Assembly: GCF_004362045.1 (NCBI RefSeq)
Contig: NZ_SNWX01000009.1
Location: 34,588-98,587 of the forward strand
Length of the DNA stretch: 64,000 nucleotides
DNA from: Halanaerobium saccharolyticum
Lineage (GTDB): Bacteria > Bacillota > Halanaerobiia > Halanaerobiales > Halanaerobiaceae
Direction: 5' to 3'
Shown here: piece by piece, positions 29,576-38,466 of the stretch
How the letters are laid out: each line of letters begins with the position of its first letter
Position numbering within the stretch: the first letter of the stretch is position 1
Made by a program: the position numbers and the translations under genes
Notes under the pieces: generated by a model
Databases searched by the model: none
What the model saw: the letters and a program-made list of their open reading frames with translations, nothing else
Told to the model about the DNA's origin: nothing

Positions 29576-30826
29576 CTAGATTTCACGCAGGGCTTCTGTT
29601 GGATCTAATTTAGCTGCTCTACGCGCCGGAATGATAGCAGTTAAAGTTGTAACGATGACTCCAATTGCAAAGGCAAAAAGCATATGCTCAATTTTAAAAG
29701 TAGGATAGATAATTGGATTCATTAGAACATCAATATCTTCAAAGGCAGCACTGTAGTCAAATCCTACTCCTGACAGATAATAGTTTAAGGCCCCTCCCGC
29801 AAGTGCACCAAAAAAGCTGCCGACTACTGCCATTGCTGAACCTTCCAACATAAAAAGCAGCATAACTTCTTTTTTCTTTAGTCCAAGTGCACTCATCATT
29901 CCAATTTCCTGAGTTCTTTCTTTGACGATCATTACCAGAGTATTAATTACTACAATAGAGGACAGCAGAACTAAGAAAAGATAGACGAAATTATAAATTG
30001 TCTCACTGACTTCTAACAGCTGGATAAAGGAATTACCATTTTTCCAGCTCTGGGCCAGATATTTATCTGCTCCTCCATTTTTTTCTAAATAATTTTTGAC
30101 AGCTGGCAGATATTCATTTGCCTGTTCTCTATTGTTTGTCACCAGCAGCAGCTCTGTACTTTCATTATTTAAATAAAGTAATCTCTGAGCTGTATCCAGA
30201 GGCATAAAGACAAGCTGTTCATTTAATAGAGGAAGATTGCTTTCAATTTTACCCACAATCTCAAAAGTAGCTCCCTGAAAAGAACTGAAAGCTGTGGTAT
30301 AGACCATTGTCACATCTTCGCCCACACTTTTATTAATCTTAGCAAGCAGTTTTGTACCCATAACCACTTCTCTTCCACTTTTAACCATTCTGCCTTCTAC
30401 CAGCTGCCGCTCAAGATTTGTAAATTGGAGTTCCTTTGCTCCGACAACTCCCCAGGCCAGCATCTGTACCAGTTCTTCCTCTGTACTAACTGCTGCTCCA
30501 AATTTCAAACGGGGGATCACCATTTTTATTCCTTCTAGATTGTTTAGATCCTCCTTCATCTCACTAAATGACTTATTTCCGACTCCATTAACTGTATACT
30601 GCAGGGAAAGCAGCCTTTCTTTCTGCTCATATTCTTGATCAATAATTTTAATATGTCCTGTATCATAATGAATATATAAGGAATAAGTATCCTCAATCAT
30701 GCCATCTATTAAGCCCCTTGCAAAAACAATTATCATCACTGCAAAGGCAATGGCAAGGATAGAAACTATGGTTCTTAATTTATTTCTAAACATATTTTTA
30801 AAAGCAATATTCATTAAAAATTTCAT
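29576..30826 (-). CDS. ABC transporter permease, FtsX/LolE-like (second permease)
   Basis: 416 aa with the MacB/LolCE arrangement: a first membrane helix (residues ~16-38), a large periplasmic domain (residues ~40-280), then three helices in the FtsX domain (NFVYLFLVLLSSIVVINTLVMI, AMAVVGSFFGALAGGAL and MLFAFAIGVIVTTLTAIIPA). The ends IPARRAAKLDPTEALREI and KERTQEIGMMSALGLKKKEV are the family signatures for the coupling region. It should move a hydrophobic substrate from the inner membrane rather than across the cytoplasm. GAGGAGG precedes the ATG. It is homologous to the permease upstream. Confidence 0.88.
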   Translation of the reverse strand: MKFLMNIAFKNMFRNKLRTIVSILAIAFAVMIIVFARGLIDGMIEDTYSLYIHYDTGHIKIIDQEYEQKERLLSLQYTVNGVGNKSFSEMKEDLNNLEGIKMVIPRLKFGAAVSTEEELVQMLAWGVVGAKELQFTNLERQLVEGRMVKSGREVVMGTKLLAKINKSVGEDVTMVYTTAFSSFQGATFEIVGKIESNLPLLNEQLVFMPLDTAQRLLYLNNESTELLLVTNNREQANEYLPAVKNYLEKNGGADKYLAQSWKNGNSFIQLLEVSETIYNFVYLFLVLLSSIVVINTLVMIVKERTQEIGMMSALGLKKKEVMLLFMLEGSAMAVVGSFFGALAGGALNYYLSGVGFDYSAAFEDIDVLMNPIIYPTFKIEHMLFAFAIGVIVTTLTAIIPARRAAKLDPTEALREI

Positions 30827-30839
30827 TTCCTCAACCTCC

Positions 30840-32075
30840 TCAGCGGTGATAAATTGCTTTTACCGGATCTTTTCGGGCTGCCCATAAGGCAGGAAAAACA
30901 CTTGCCAGAATTGAAATAAAAACTCCATAGAGAAAAACAAAAATAAAGGAGTTAAGTTCCCAGCCAGCATAAATTGTCCCTTTTAAAGGAAATCCATAAG
31001 TCATATCTCCTCCAGCAGTCAATGCCGACATATCAATTCCATTAATATTGAAAATTGCCAGTCCAATTACTCCCATGATAATACCCATGCTGCCGCCGAT
31101 AATTCCGATACCGGCAGCTTCCAGCATAAAGGTGTATACAATTTCGCGTTCGTGCATCCCCAGTGCTTTCATCATTCCCAGTTCTTCCATTCTCTCCAGC
31201 GCTGACAAAATAACTGTGTTAATTATTCCTACTGCTGCCAGTGTTAAAATAATTGCCAGAATCACCTGAGTTTCTATCTCCTGCATTTCAAGCATTGTGA
31301 CCAGACTCTGAGCTGCATCTTTCCAGGAATAAGCATGATAAGGATCTTTCAATCTGCTGTTTAACTCTTCTGCGGCAGGAATTGCCTGATCCTGTTCAGT
31401 TAATCTAATAGCGTAGTGGCTTATTTTATCTTCGACATTCAGGCGACTCTGAGCTGTTGACAGAGGCAGAAAAACACTGCTTTCATTTAAACTGGGATGA
31501 GGTGTATTGAATAAACCCACAATTTCTCCATCAATTGTATTAAATGTGTCTTCATCTGTTCTAAAGAGCAGGATGGCATAATCACCATTTTTAAAGCCCA
31601 TTAACTCTGCCAGTTTAGTCCCCATTATAATTTCGCTGCTGCCTTCCCGGGGCATTCTCCCCTTTACTAGATATTTATTTAATCTAAAAACTTTACGATC
31701 CTGACCCAGATCAATGCCGACTCCGGTCACCGGCAGCTCATCGATTCCATTATTCAATCTAACGGAAAAATTAAGCCTTTTTGTCATCGCCTTAAAGCCT
31801 GTTGTTTTCTCAATTTTATTTTCCAGTTCTTCAGTTGGGCTAATTAAATTATCCAGAGGCAGTTCTTTTCTGTCCTCCCAGTAGCTCTTTTTTGCTACCT
31901 GAAGATGACCACTTTCTAAGTTAATAATATTGTTAAAAGACATCTCCGTCATTCCAATCATTAAACCCTCAGTCATGATATAAATTAAGATGGCGAAAGC
32001 AATGATCAAAGCAGTAATGAGAGTTCTTCTTTTATGACGTGTCAAATTTTTGAACGCCATTTTCAGAAAAAACAT
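30840..32075 (-). CDS. ABC transporter permease, FtsX/LolC-like (first permease)
   Basis: 411 aa, same topology as its downstream neighbour: one N-terminal helix (LITALIIAFAILIYIMTEGL), a periplasmic domain to about residue 275, and three C-terminal helices. ALERMEELGMMKALGMHEREI and the final FPALWAARKDPVKAIYHR are the family landmarks. Two different permease subunits with one ATPase match the LolCDE stoichiometry (C, E and two D). GGAGGGA precedes the ATG, and the ATPase stop lies two bases upstream, so the genes are coupled. Confidence 0.88.
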   Translation of the reverse strand: MFFLKMAFKNLTRHKRRTLITALIIAFAILIYIMTEGLMIGMTEMSFNNIINLESGHLQVAKKSYWEDRKELPLDNLISPTEELENKIEKTTGFKAMTKRLNFSVRLNNGIDELPVTGVGIDLGQDRKVFRLNKYLVKGRMPREGSSEIIMGTKLAELMGFKNGDYAILLFRTDEDTFNTIDGEIVGLFNTPHPSLNESSVFLPLSTAQSRLNVEDKISHYAIRLTEQDQAIPAAEELNSRLKDPYHAYSWKDAAQSLVTMLEMQEIETQVILAIILTLAAVGIINTVILSALERMEELGMMKALGMHEREIVYTFMLEAAGIGIIGGSMGIIMGVIGLAIFNINGIDMSALTAGGDMTYGFPLKGTIYAGWELNSFIFVFLYGVFISILASVFPALWAARKDPVKAIYHR

Positions 32076-32077
32076 GA

Positions 32078-32767
32078 CTAATCCCTCCTCTGATCGTTAG
32101 TGATTTTGCCATCCTTGATTTCAATCAGACGCCGGGCATAATCCATTACCTGGGGATCATGAGTTGAAAAAATGAAGGTTGTATTTAGTTCACTATTCAT
32201 TTCTTCCATCAGTTCCAGGACTTCTTTGCTTGTTTCCGAATCAAGATTTGCAGTTGGCTCATCAGCCAGAACCAGCTTGGGCTCTTTGATTAAAGCTCTG
32301 GCAATTGCTACCCGCTGTTTTTGACCTCCCGAAAGTTCATTTGGCCTGCGGTCAGCCATCTCACCAAGTCCAACTTCCTCCAGCAGAGACATTACCCTCT
32401 CCCTCCGCTCTTTTTTACTGTGTTTTTCAATCAGGCGAATTGCAAATTCTACATTTTCGAAGGCTGTTAAAACTGGAATTAAATTATAGCTCTGAAAAAT
32501 AAAACCCAGATTATAGCGCCTGACCTCAGCCAGTTCTTTACTATTTAAATCATTAATGGAATGTTCATCAAAAATGATTTCTCCAGCTGTTGACTTATCG
32601 AGACAGCCAATCATGTTAAGTAAGGTAGTTTTCCCCGAACCAGAAGGTCCAAAAATAGTTGTGAATTCCCCTGATTCAACTTCTAAATCTATCCCTCTCA
32701 GTGCCGGAACAGCAATTTTACCCTGCTGATAAGTCTTTTCCAGTCCTCTTAACTTAATTAGTGACAT
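32078..32767 (-). CDS. ABC transporter ATP-binding protein, LolD/MacB type
   Basis: 229 aa. Walker A GPSGSGKTTLLNMIG (residue ~37), Q-loop FIFQSYNLIPVLTAFENV, signature LSGGQKQRVAIARAL, Walker B LVLADEPTANLDSETS and the H-loop FIFSTHDPQVM are all intact. This is the subfamily that powers LolCDE, FtsEX and MacB. The ATG at 32767 follows GAGGGGGAGA, eight codons inside the open frame, and overlaps the TetR gene by 14 bases. The product should be cytoplasmic and bound to the two permeases encoded next. Confidence 0.93.
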   Translation of the reverse strand: MSLIKLRGLEKTYQQGKIAVPALRGIDLEVESGEFTTIFGPSGSGKTTLLNMIGCLDKSTAGEIIFDEHSINDLNSKELAEVRRYNLGFIFQSYNLIPVLTAFENVEFAIRLIEKHSKKERRERVMSLLEEVGLGEMADRRPNELSGGQKQRVAIARALIKEPKLVLADEPTANLDSETSKEVLELMEEMNSELNTTFIFSTHDPQVMDYARRLIEIKDGKITNDQRRD

Positions 32768-33392
32768 TTTTCTCCCCCTCTGCCATACCATTTTTAATTA
32801 TATAGAGCATTTTGTCAACATAATCCATAATTTCATCCAAATTATTAGGATCATGGTTTTCGAAAAAATAATTTACAATACTGATTGAAAAATCAGTCAG
32901 CATAAATGCTGTGAATTTAATATCAATCTCTGGGTCAACTTCTTCTTTTTCTACAGCTTCTTCTAATAGCTGTTCAAAAAATTCGTTACTTTTCGGTCTG
33001 CTCTCAGAATAAACCTCTTCTTTAAGACTCTCATTATTACCGTTTAAAAGCTGATCTCCGATTTCGGAGAATAATGGATATTCTCTTTTAAATTGAATTC
33101 CGGCAATAAAAAGTTTTCTTAAAAGATCGAAAAAGTTCAATTTTTGATAGTCCTCCAGTTTTTGGCCGAGAAACTTCATTTTGGCATCTGCTGCCTGATC
33201 AAGTATATATTTATAGAGATCTTTTTTGTTCTTAAAATACTGATAAAAACTTCCTTTTGAAATATCTGCCTGCTCAATGATTCGGTTGATGCTTGTTTTT
33301 AAATAAGGATATGCAGCAAACTCTTCCACTGCTGCACCAATAATCCGCTGTTTTTTTGAATCCGATAGATTAAAAAAAGTTTGTTTTGGCAT
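32754..33392 (-). CDS. TetR-family regulator, first gene of the envelope ABC operon
   Basis: 212 aa. The N-terminal helix-turn-helix reads KQRIIGAAVEEFAAYPYLKTSINRIIEQADISKGSFYQYFKNKKDLYKYIL (residues ~13-62), the standard TetR_N pattern. The C-terminal ligand domain is diverse (GIQFKREYPLFSEIGDQLL). It is probably an autorepressor, because it is encoded first in the operon and two palindromes lie at its promoter. The ligand may be the lipid or drug handled by the transporter; that is a guess. AAGGTGA precedes the ATG. Confidence 0.9.
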   Translation of the reverse strand: MPKQTFFNLSDSKKQRIIGAAVEEFAAYPYLKTSINRIIEQADISKGSFYQYFKNKKDLYKYILDQAADAKMKFLGQKLEDYQKLNFFDLLRKLFIAGIQFKREYPLFSEIGDQLLNGNNESLKEEVYSESRPKSNEFFEQLLEEAVEKEEVDPEIDIKFTAFMLTDFSISIVNYFFENHDPNNLDEIMDYVDKMLYIIKNGMAEGEKNVTN

Positions 33393-33429
33393 CTTTTCAC
33401 CTTCATTTCTCTAATTTTCAGATATATTG

Positions 33430-33459
33430 TGACTTTAAGGTCATGTGACTTTGTAGTCA
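33430..33459 (-). promoter_or_regulatory. Two tandem TetR operators
   Basis: TGACTTTAAGGTCA (33430-33443) and TGACTTTGTAGTCA (33446-33459) are two 14-bp palindromes of the form TGACy-N4-rGTCA, two bases apart (centres 16 bp apart). They begin one base downstream of the -10 box on the minus strand, so a bound repressor would cover the transcription start. Operator identity is inferred from position and symmetry. Confidence 0.8.
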
Positions 33460-33460
33460 T

Positions 33461-33489
33461 ATTATATGCTTTTAATTTTCTTTTGTCAA
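33461..33489 (-). promoter_or_regulatory. Consensus promoter of the TetR-ABC operon
   Basis: Minus strand TTGACA (33484-33489), 17 bases, TATAAT (33461-33466), a perfect match. The start codon of the TetR gene is about 70 bases downstream, and the twin palindromes are in between. Confidence 0.88.
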
Positions 33490-33553
33490 CTCTTTTTTTA
33501 AAAATAAATTACTGGTCAAAAAAAGATTTACTTTCCTGGTATTCATACTAAAC

Positions 33554-33587
33554 CAAAAAAGAGCTGCTGCATCATTAGCAGCCGCTC
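33554..33587 (-). terminator. Terminator of the Gfo/Idh/MocA gene
   Basis: On the minus strand GAGCGGCTGCT and GCAGCAGCTC form a stem with one mismatch and a six-base loop, followed by TTTTTT. It lies seven bases past the stop codon. Confidence 0.85.
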
Positions 33588-33594
33588 TCAAGTG

Positions 33595-34578
33595 TTAATT
33601 ATTATAATAAGACTCAATAACTTTCTCCATTATCTCTGTTGTTCTGGCAGCAGTTTTACCGGTGGAAGGAGAGTCTCCTCGACCGAGCAAGCTGGCTACT
33701 ACTTTTTCCAGAAGCGGCTGCTGCACATGTTCTGGATAGGCAAATTCTATTTCCTTGCGTCCAGCTTCGTTTTCTAAAATTATTGGTTCCTCATCAAATG
33801 ATGAAAATAAGAGGCGGCCTCTGCTGCCAATAATTTCATTCTGATCCAGATCATAATAGCCATTAAAAGTCCAGCTGCCAGTTCCCTGAATCTCATTTTC
33901 AAATCTAAAACTCATAACCACATTATCTTCGGCAGGGTAATAGCCTCCCTGATTGATTGCAAAACCTGAAGCCGACTCTATCGGACCAAAGTAATAGTCA
34001 AATAAGTCCAGGGTATGAGCAGCCAGATCTAAAAATTTACCTCCACCTGCAATTTCAGGTAAAACCCTCCAGGGCAGATTAGCTTCATCTTTTTCCGCTT
34101 CTTCTACTGGCTGGGCCAGCCTAATATTTACTGTTCTGATTTCTCCAATAGCCCCCGCTTCAAGCAGCTCCTTGATTTTCAAAAATCTGGGCATAGCCCG
34201 ACGATAATAGGCTACATGAAGCTGAACCTCATTTTTCTGACAGGCTTTAATCATCTTTTGAGCTTCTTTATAATTTGTGGCCATTGGTTTTTCTACATAG
34301 ACAGGCAGTCCTGCTTGAGCAGCCATTACGGTATATTTTTTATGAGTAGAAGGTGGTGTTGCTATATAAACTGCATTAACTTCCGGATCATTGATTAAAT
34401 CTTCTGCCTTATCATACCAGCGGGGTACATTGTGGCGCTCTGCATAGTCTTTTGCCAGCTCACCCGTCCGCCGCATAACGGCCACCAGTTCTGAATCTTC
34501 TATTTTCTGGAGTGCCGGTCCACTTTTCTTTTCGGTTACATCTCCACAACCAATAATTCCCCATTTTACTTTTTTCAT
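33595..34578 (-). CDS. Gfo/Idh/MocA-family NAD(P)-dependent oxidoreductase
   Basis: 327 aa. The Rossmann motif KWGIIGCGDVTEKKSGPALQ starts at residue 5. The EKPMATNY motif (residues ~92-99) provides the catalytic Lys, and the C-terminal alpha/beta domain holds GGGKFLDLAAHTLDLFDYYFG with the conserved His. These enzymes oxidise or reduce sugars, inositols or their derivatives. The PPSTHKKYT segment and WRV loop are close to glucose-fructose-oxidoreductase-like members. Substrate unknown. CGGAGGT precedes the ATG. Monocistronic, ending at a clear terminator. Confidence 0.88.
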   Translation of the reverse strand: MKKVKWGIIGCGDVTEKKSGPALQKIEDSELVAVMRRTGELAKDYAERHNVPRWYDKAEDLINDPEVNAVYIATPPSTHKKYTVMAAQAGLPVYVEKPMATNYKEAQKMIKACQKNEVQLHVAYYRRAMPRFLKIKELLEAGAIGEIRTVNIRLAQPVEEAEKDEANLPWRVLPEIAGGGKFLDLAAHTLDLFDYYFGPIESASGFAINQGGYYPAEDNVVMSFRFENEIQGTGSWTFNGYYDLDQNEIIGSRGRLLFSSFDEEPIILENEAGRKEIEFAYPEHVQQPLLEKVVASLLGRGDSPSTGKTAARTTEIMEKVIESYYNN

Positions 34579-34690
34579 TTATAATTACCTCCGTTTGAGG
34601 GTTCTCACCCTCTGAATATTATTGAAATCCTTTATCTTAATCTTAAAAATCTCTTTTAATAAATTAAGTTTATATTCTATAGAGTTCCTT

Positions 34691-35704
34691 CTATTTACCC
34701 TGATGTCCGATCGGTTCAATGTGAACATAAACTAAATCGACTTCTTCCAGTCTTTCAACAGCATTCCTCACATCTTCTCCAATTTGGTGGGCTTTACTCA
34801 ACGGAATATCTCCATCGACATTGATATGCATATCGACCCTTAATTGAGGGCCTACATATTCAGCTACAATCCGGTGGACATCTGCAACCTCGGTTACTGA
34901 AAAAGCAGACTCAGCTATTTTTTCAGTTAATTCCAGATCAGCTCCTCTACCGATAAGATATCCTACATTTTCCCAGGTGATTTCCCAGGTTGCTTTGAAA
35001 ATCCAGAGTGCTACCACAAGACCAGCAATCGGATCTAAATAAGGATGAATAAAGTGGGAGCCCCAGACACCTATGAGGGCAATAGCTGTACTAATAATAT
35101 CAACCAGATTATCCCGGGCACTGGCCTGAATGGCAGGACTATATACTTTTTCTCCAATCCTGGAAACCAGATAATACATTATATATTTGACAACTATAGC
35201 AATCAGCATCACAAAAGATGTCCAGCCCAGAGCTGTAGGTTCTGCCTGCCCCAGAAAGTTTTGAATGCTCTGCCAGACTGCAGCAATTCCTGCAGAAGCC
35301 ATGGCTGCCGCAATAAAAAGGCTGACCAGGGGTTCGAACTGACTGTGACCCTGAGGATGTGTCTCATCGGCCGGGCGCTGGGATACATAGAGCCCGATTC
35401 CCATAATTATACTGTAGAGCGCATCTGATAACGAGTTTGCTGCATCGGAGAAGACAGCACTACTACCTGAAATCCAGGCCAGTATCCCTTTAATGACTGC
35501 TAATAAAAGATTCCCTCCAATTGCGAAAATGATTGCCTTGATATATAATCGGCTTCGTTTAGAGTCAGAGACATCAGTTCTTACTCTTTCTATACAGCGA
35601 CTATTATAGTAGGCTGTCTTTTCCCCACAGTCTAGATCCATTTCCTGTTCTCTATTTTGTTCTTGTTTATCATTTTGATTATTCTTTGACCCTGATTTGG
35701 TCAT
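34691..35704 (-). CDS. Cation diffusion facilitator (CDF) metal exporter
   Basis: 337 aa. A hydrophilic N-terminal tail of about 50 residues (rich in K, N, Q and D, with two Cys) precedes six predicted membrane helices (residues ~53-225). Typical CDF sites follow: SAVFSDAANSLSDALYSIIM in helix 2, ETHPQGHSQFEPLVSL after helix 2, and ASARDNLVDIISTAIALIG in helix 5. The cytoplasmic C-terminal domain (residues ~245-335) ends VDLVYVHIEP. It should export divalent cations such as Zn or Mn/Fe in exchange for protons. AAGGAGAGG precedes the ATG. The long N-terminal tail is uncommon. Confidence 0.9.
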   Translation of the reverse strand: MTKSGSKNNQNDKQEQNREQEMDLDCGEKTAYYNSRCIERVRTDVSDSKRSRLYIKAIIFAIGGNLLLAVIKGILAWISGSSAVFSDAANSLSDALYSIIMGIGLYVSQRPADETHPQGHSQFEPLVSLFIAAAMASAGIAAVWQSIQNFLGQAEPTALGWTSFVMLIAIVVKYIMYYLVSRIGEKVYSPAIQASARDNLVDIISTAIALIGVWGSHFIHPYLDPIAGLVVALWIFKATWEITWENVGYLIGRGADLELTEKIAESAFSVTEVADVHRIVAEYVGPQLRVDMHINVDGDIPLSKAHQIGEDVRNAVERLEEVDLVYVHIEPIGHQGK

Positions 35705-35874
35705 TACTACCTCTCCTTATCTCTGTAATTTATATCAGTTTTAAAAATTATTTTCTTCCGCCTTGATTAACTATCATTATATTCTTATGCTGTTAAATTT
35801 TCAAATGACTTATCTGGGCGGCAGACTTCTAATCTGATAATTCCTGTAATTATATTCAGATAGTTATACCAGCT

Positions 35875-35935
35875 AAAAACTCCCCTTTAATAAACAGATT
35901 TTAAAACAATAAATCCGTTCATCTAGAAGGGGAGT
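35875..35935 (-). terminator. Terminator after the universal stress protein gene
   Basis: Minus strand ACTCCCCTT (35927-35935) pairs with AAGGGGAGT (35879-35887). A second stem AACGGATTT/AAATCTGTT lies inside it, and TTTTT follows. The usp stop codon is 30 bases upstream. Confidence 0.8.
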
Positions 35936-35965
35936 CTAATACTGCCTGTTATTTCTTTAAATTAA

Positions 35966-36427
35966 TTACTTAACGACCATCACGGAAGTTTTAGCATGCC
36001 TGACAATTTTATCACTGATACTTCCCAGCAGGAATCTCTCTACCTTACCGTGACCTTTATCAGCTACTATAATCAGTTCAAAATCATTTTCTTCTGCATA
36101 ATCACAGACCGTGTCAGCAGGATCACCGTGGAGCAGCACTTTATCAGGGCTAATACCCTTTTCTTCAAAAAACTCAGCATCATCATCAAGAATTCTCTGG
36201 CGTTTCTCTTTAATTGTATCTTCCTGCTGATCCATTATATTTTCTAGAGTTTCAGCAGAGAGATAAGAGGCTACTTCGTTAAACTGGTTAACTGGAATTT
36301 CAGCCGACTCTGTATAGACATGGATCAAGGTAACTTCTGCATTTAAATCTTCAGCAAGTTCTGCAGCTTTCTGGGCGGCATTTTGAGCACTTTGAGAACC
36401 ATCGACAGCTACCAGAATTTTTTTCAT
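35966..36427 (-). CDS. Universal stress protein, UspA family
   Basis: 153 aa of the single-domain Usp fold. The N-terminus KKILVAVDGSQSAQNAAQKAAELA and the ATP-binding motif GHGKVERFLLGSISDKIVRHAKTSVMVVK at the C-terminus (G-x2-G-x9-GS) are complete, so it is of the nucleotide-binding class. The usual role is stress tolerance in the cytoplasm. AGGAGGT precedes the ATG. A TTTGTCGAAAA element lies at 36460-36470, about 40 bases upstream of the start, and is similar to the core of the dispersed repeats. Confidence 0.92.
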   Translation of the reverse strand: MKKILVAVDGSQSAQNAAQKAAELAEDLNAEVTLIHVYTESAEIPVNQFNEVASYLSAETLENIMDQQEDTIKEKRQRILDDDAEFFEEKGISPDKVLLHGDPADTVCDYAEENDFELIIVADKGHGKVERFLLGSISDKIVRHAKTSVMVVK

Positions 36428-36521
36428 AATATCGACCTCCTCGTATAATTATATTTCGAGATTTGTCGAAAAAGTCCTTTTTTAAAGTTTTGAAATTAAA
36501 AATTACTGATTTTAGCTGCCT

Positions 36522-37376
36522 TTATAAGCTGTTTTCTTTTTGATATTTAGAAGGAGCCATCCCTACTTCTTTTGTGAAAGTTTTATAGAAATTAGAATAA
36601 TTACCGAAGCTGAGTTTATCTGCCACCTGACTACAGGTATAATTTTTAGCCAGAAGTTCTTTAGCCTTCATAATTTTCTTGTAATTTATATACTGCAGAA
36701 TAGAAAAACCCGTATTTTCTTTAAATAGATGGGCTAAATAATATTTATCTAAATAAAACATTTTCGCTAAAGTGTCTAAATCAAATTTTTGGTTTAAATT
36801 ATCATTTATATATCTTATTAATTTGGTTATTTTTTCATTGTATTGTATAGATTCCTGATGCTCAATTTCATCTTTATTAAAAATCTTATTTAAATGATAT
36901 AACAACTGTACAAAATAAGTTTCTATCATAATCTCTTTTCCTTTTTCTTTTTTAGATAAAAACTCTTTAATTTTATTTAAATAATAGTCAATATTGTTTT
37001 CTTTAATTTTTTTTGCAGATATTCTATTATAATATCCGGGTTCTCTATTTTCAAAACAATCCAGTATACTAAAATCTTCACTATTAAACTTCGAAAAATA
37101 CCAGGGGGCAAAATGAATTGTAATCCTTTCATATAATATATCAGAATTAAATACCGGACGATGTATTTCTTTATTATTAATTAACAATAAATCTCCAGCT
37201 TCGACCTGATAAACATGCCCTTCTATATGATAGTTAACATCACCCTGAATAAAATAATATATTTCAAACATATCATGGATGTGAACATCATAAAATTCAT
37301 ACTTTTTTTCAACCATTGCTTTTGTATAATGAGCATTAAAGTTTTGATTTGAAAAAAATTCATGTATTCCTGACAT
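36522..37376 (-). CDS. AraC-family transcriptional regulator with N-terminal cupin domain
   Basis: 284 aa. The N-terminal AraC-type cupin (EFYDVHIHDMFEIYYFIQGDVNYHIEGHVYQVEAGDLLLIN, residues ~26-70) binds a small effector. The C-terminal two-helix-turn-helix domain (residues ~182-282) reads FDLDTLAKMFYLDKYYLAHLFKENTGFSILQYINYKKI and QVADKLSFGNYSNFYKTFTKEVGMAPSKYQ. It is transcribed divergently from the four-gene sugar operon, 160 bases away, and is its probable activator. The effector is likely a sugar or intermediate of that pathway (inference). AAAGGAGGGG precedes the ATG. Confidence 0.92.
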   Translation of the reverse strand: MSGIHEFFSNQNFNAHYTKAMVEKKYEFYDVHIHDMFEIYYFIQGDVNYHIEGHVYQVEAGDLLLINNKEIHRPVFNSDILYERITIHFAPWYFSKFNSEDFSILDCFENREPGYYNRISAKKIKENNIDYYLNKIKEFLSKKEKGKEIMIETYFVQLLYHLNKIFNKDEIEHQESIQYNEKITKLIRYINDNLNQKFDLDTLAKMFYLDKYYLAHLFKENTGFSILQYINYKKIMKAKELLAKNYTCSQVADKLSFGNYSNFYKTFTKEVGMAPSKYQKENSL

Positions 37377-37536
37377 TTAAACCCCTCCTTTAGCTGACTA
37401 TGGATATTAATTTAAGTATACAACAAGATTTGAAATGTTTAAAGCAATTTTTAAGATGATATTTACTTATTTATGTTCTATAATAGTTATATAATATAGA
37501 AAAATTAGAAATTTTAAATTTTCAGGAGGGATATAA

Positions 37537-38466
37537 TTGTACTATACAGGTTTTGCAGATGAAGCAGCTGATTCTATTGAGAAACAGATTGAAGTAACTA
37601 AAGAACTGGGCTGGCAGTATATTGAAGCCCGAAATATTGATGGAAAAAACCTTACCGATATTAGTGAAGAAAAGTTTGAGGAAGTTTACGAAAAATTAAA
37701 AGAAAGCGGTATCAAAATAAATTGTTTTGGCAGTGCAGTCGCCAACTGGGGTAAGAACCCCAGTCAGGAAGAATCCTATACAAAAAGTCTGGAAGAACTA
37801 AAAAGGGCCATTCACCGCATGCAGAAACTGGGAGCCAAAATGATTAGAGGTATGAGTTTTGGAATTCCTAATGATCTTCCACCGAGAAATCCTGAGCTGG
37901 AAGAAAAAATACTGAAGAATTTGAAAGAAATGGTAGGAATGTGTGAAGAAGCAGGAATCACCTATGTCCATGAAAACTGCATGAACTACTTTTCTCAGTC
38001 CTATGAGCACATGGAGATACTGCTGGCAGAAATTAAATCTCCTAACTTTAAAATAGTTTTTGATACAGGTAATCCGCTGATGGCTGATAACCGGATGGGA
38101 GAAGAACCCTATCAAAAGCAGAACAGCTGGGAAACCTATCAAACTCTAAAAGATAGAATAGGCTATGTTCATATTAAAGATGGTGTTTATTTAAAAGAAA
38201 CAGAAGGTATTTTCCCGGAAATGGACTATCGTTTCCCTGGTGATGGCAGTGGTCAGGTTAAAAAAATAGTTAAGGATCTACTCCAAAATGGCTATGACGG
38301 TGGTTTTTCTATGGAACCTCATATGGGAGCTGTTTACCACAGTCAGGAAGCTGACTCCGAAGCAGAGGCAAAATATAATACGTATCTAGAATATGGTAAT
38401 CGTTTTATGGATTTAATGGAAGAAATAAAAGCTGAAATCAAGGAGGCAAATAATGTCCGAAGTTAA
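37537..38466 (+). CDS. Sugar phosphate isomerase/epimerase-type TIM-barrel protein (first of four)
   Basis: 309 aa, AP_endonuc_2/xylose-isomerase-like barrel. Expected metal ligands are visible: Glu in TYVHENCMNYF, Asp in KIVFDTGNPLM, His in IGYVHIKDGVY and Glu in GFSMEPHMGAV. The start is TTG, with AGGAGGG six bases upstream; no ATG is near. In this family one finds epimerases, isomerases, dehydratases and, in 3-keto-sugar pathways, lyases. The exact reaction cannot be assigned. It overlaps the next gene by 14 bases. Confidence 0.85.
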   Translation: MYYTGFADEAADSIEKQIEVTKELGWQYIEARNIDGKNLTDISEEKFEEVYEKLKESGIKINCFGSAVANWGKNPSQEESYTKSLEELKRAIHRMQKLGAKMIRGMSFGIPNDLPPRNPELEEKILKNLKEMVGMCEEAGITYVHENCMNYFSQSYEHMEILLAEIKSPNFKIVFDTGNPLMADNRMGEEPYQKQNSWETYQTLKDRIGYVHIKDGVYLKETEGIFPEMDYRFPGDGSGQVKKIVKDLLQNGYDGGFSMEPHMGAVYHSQEADSEAEAKYNTYLEYGNRFMDLMEEIKAEIKEANNVRS

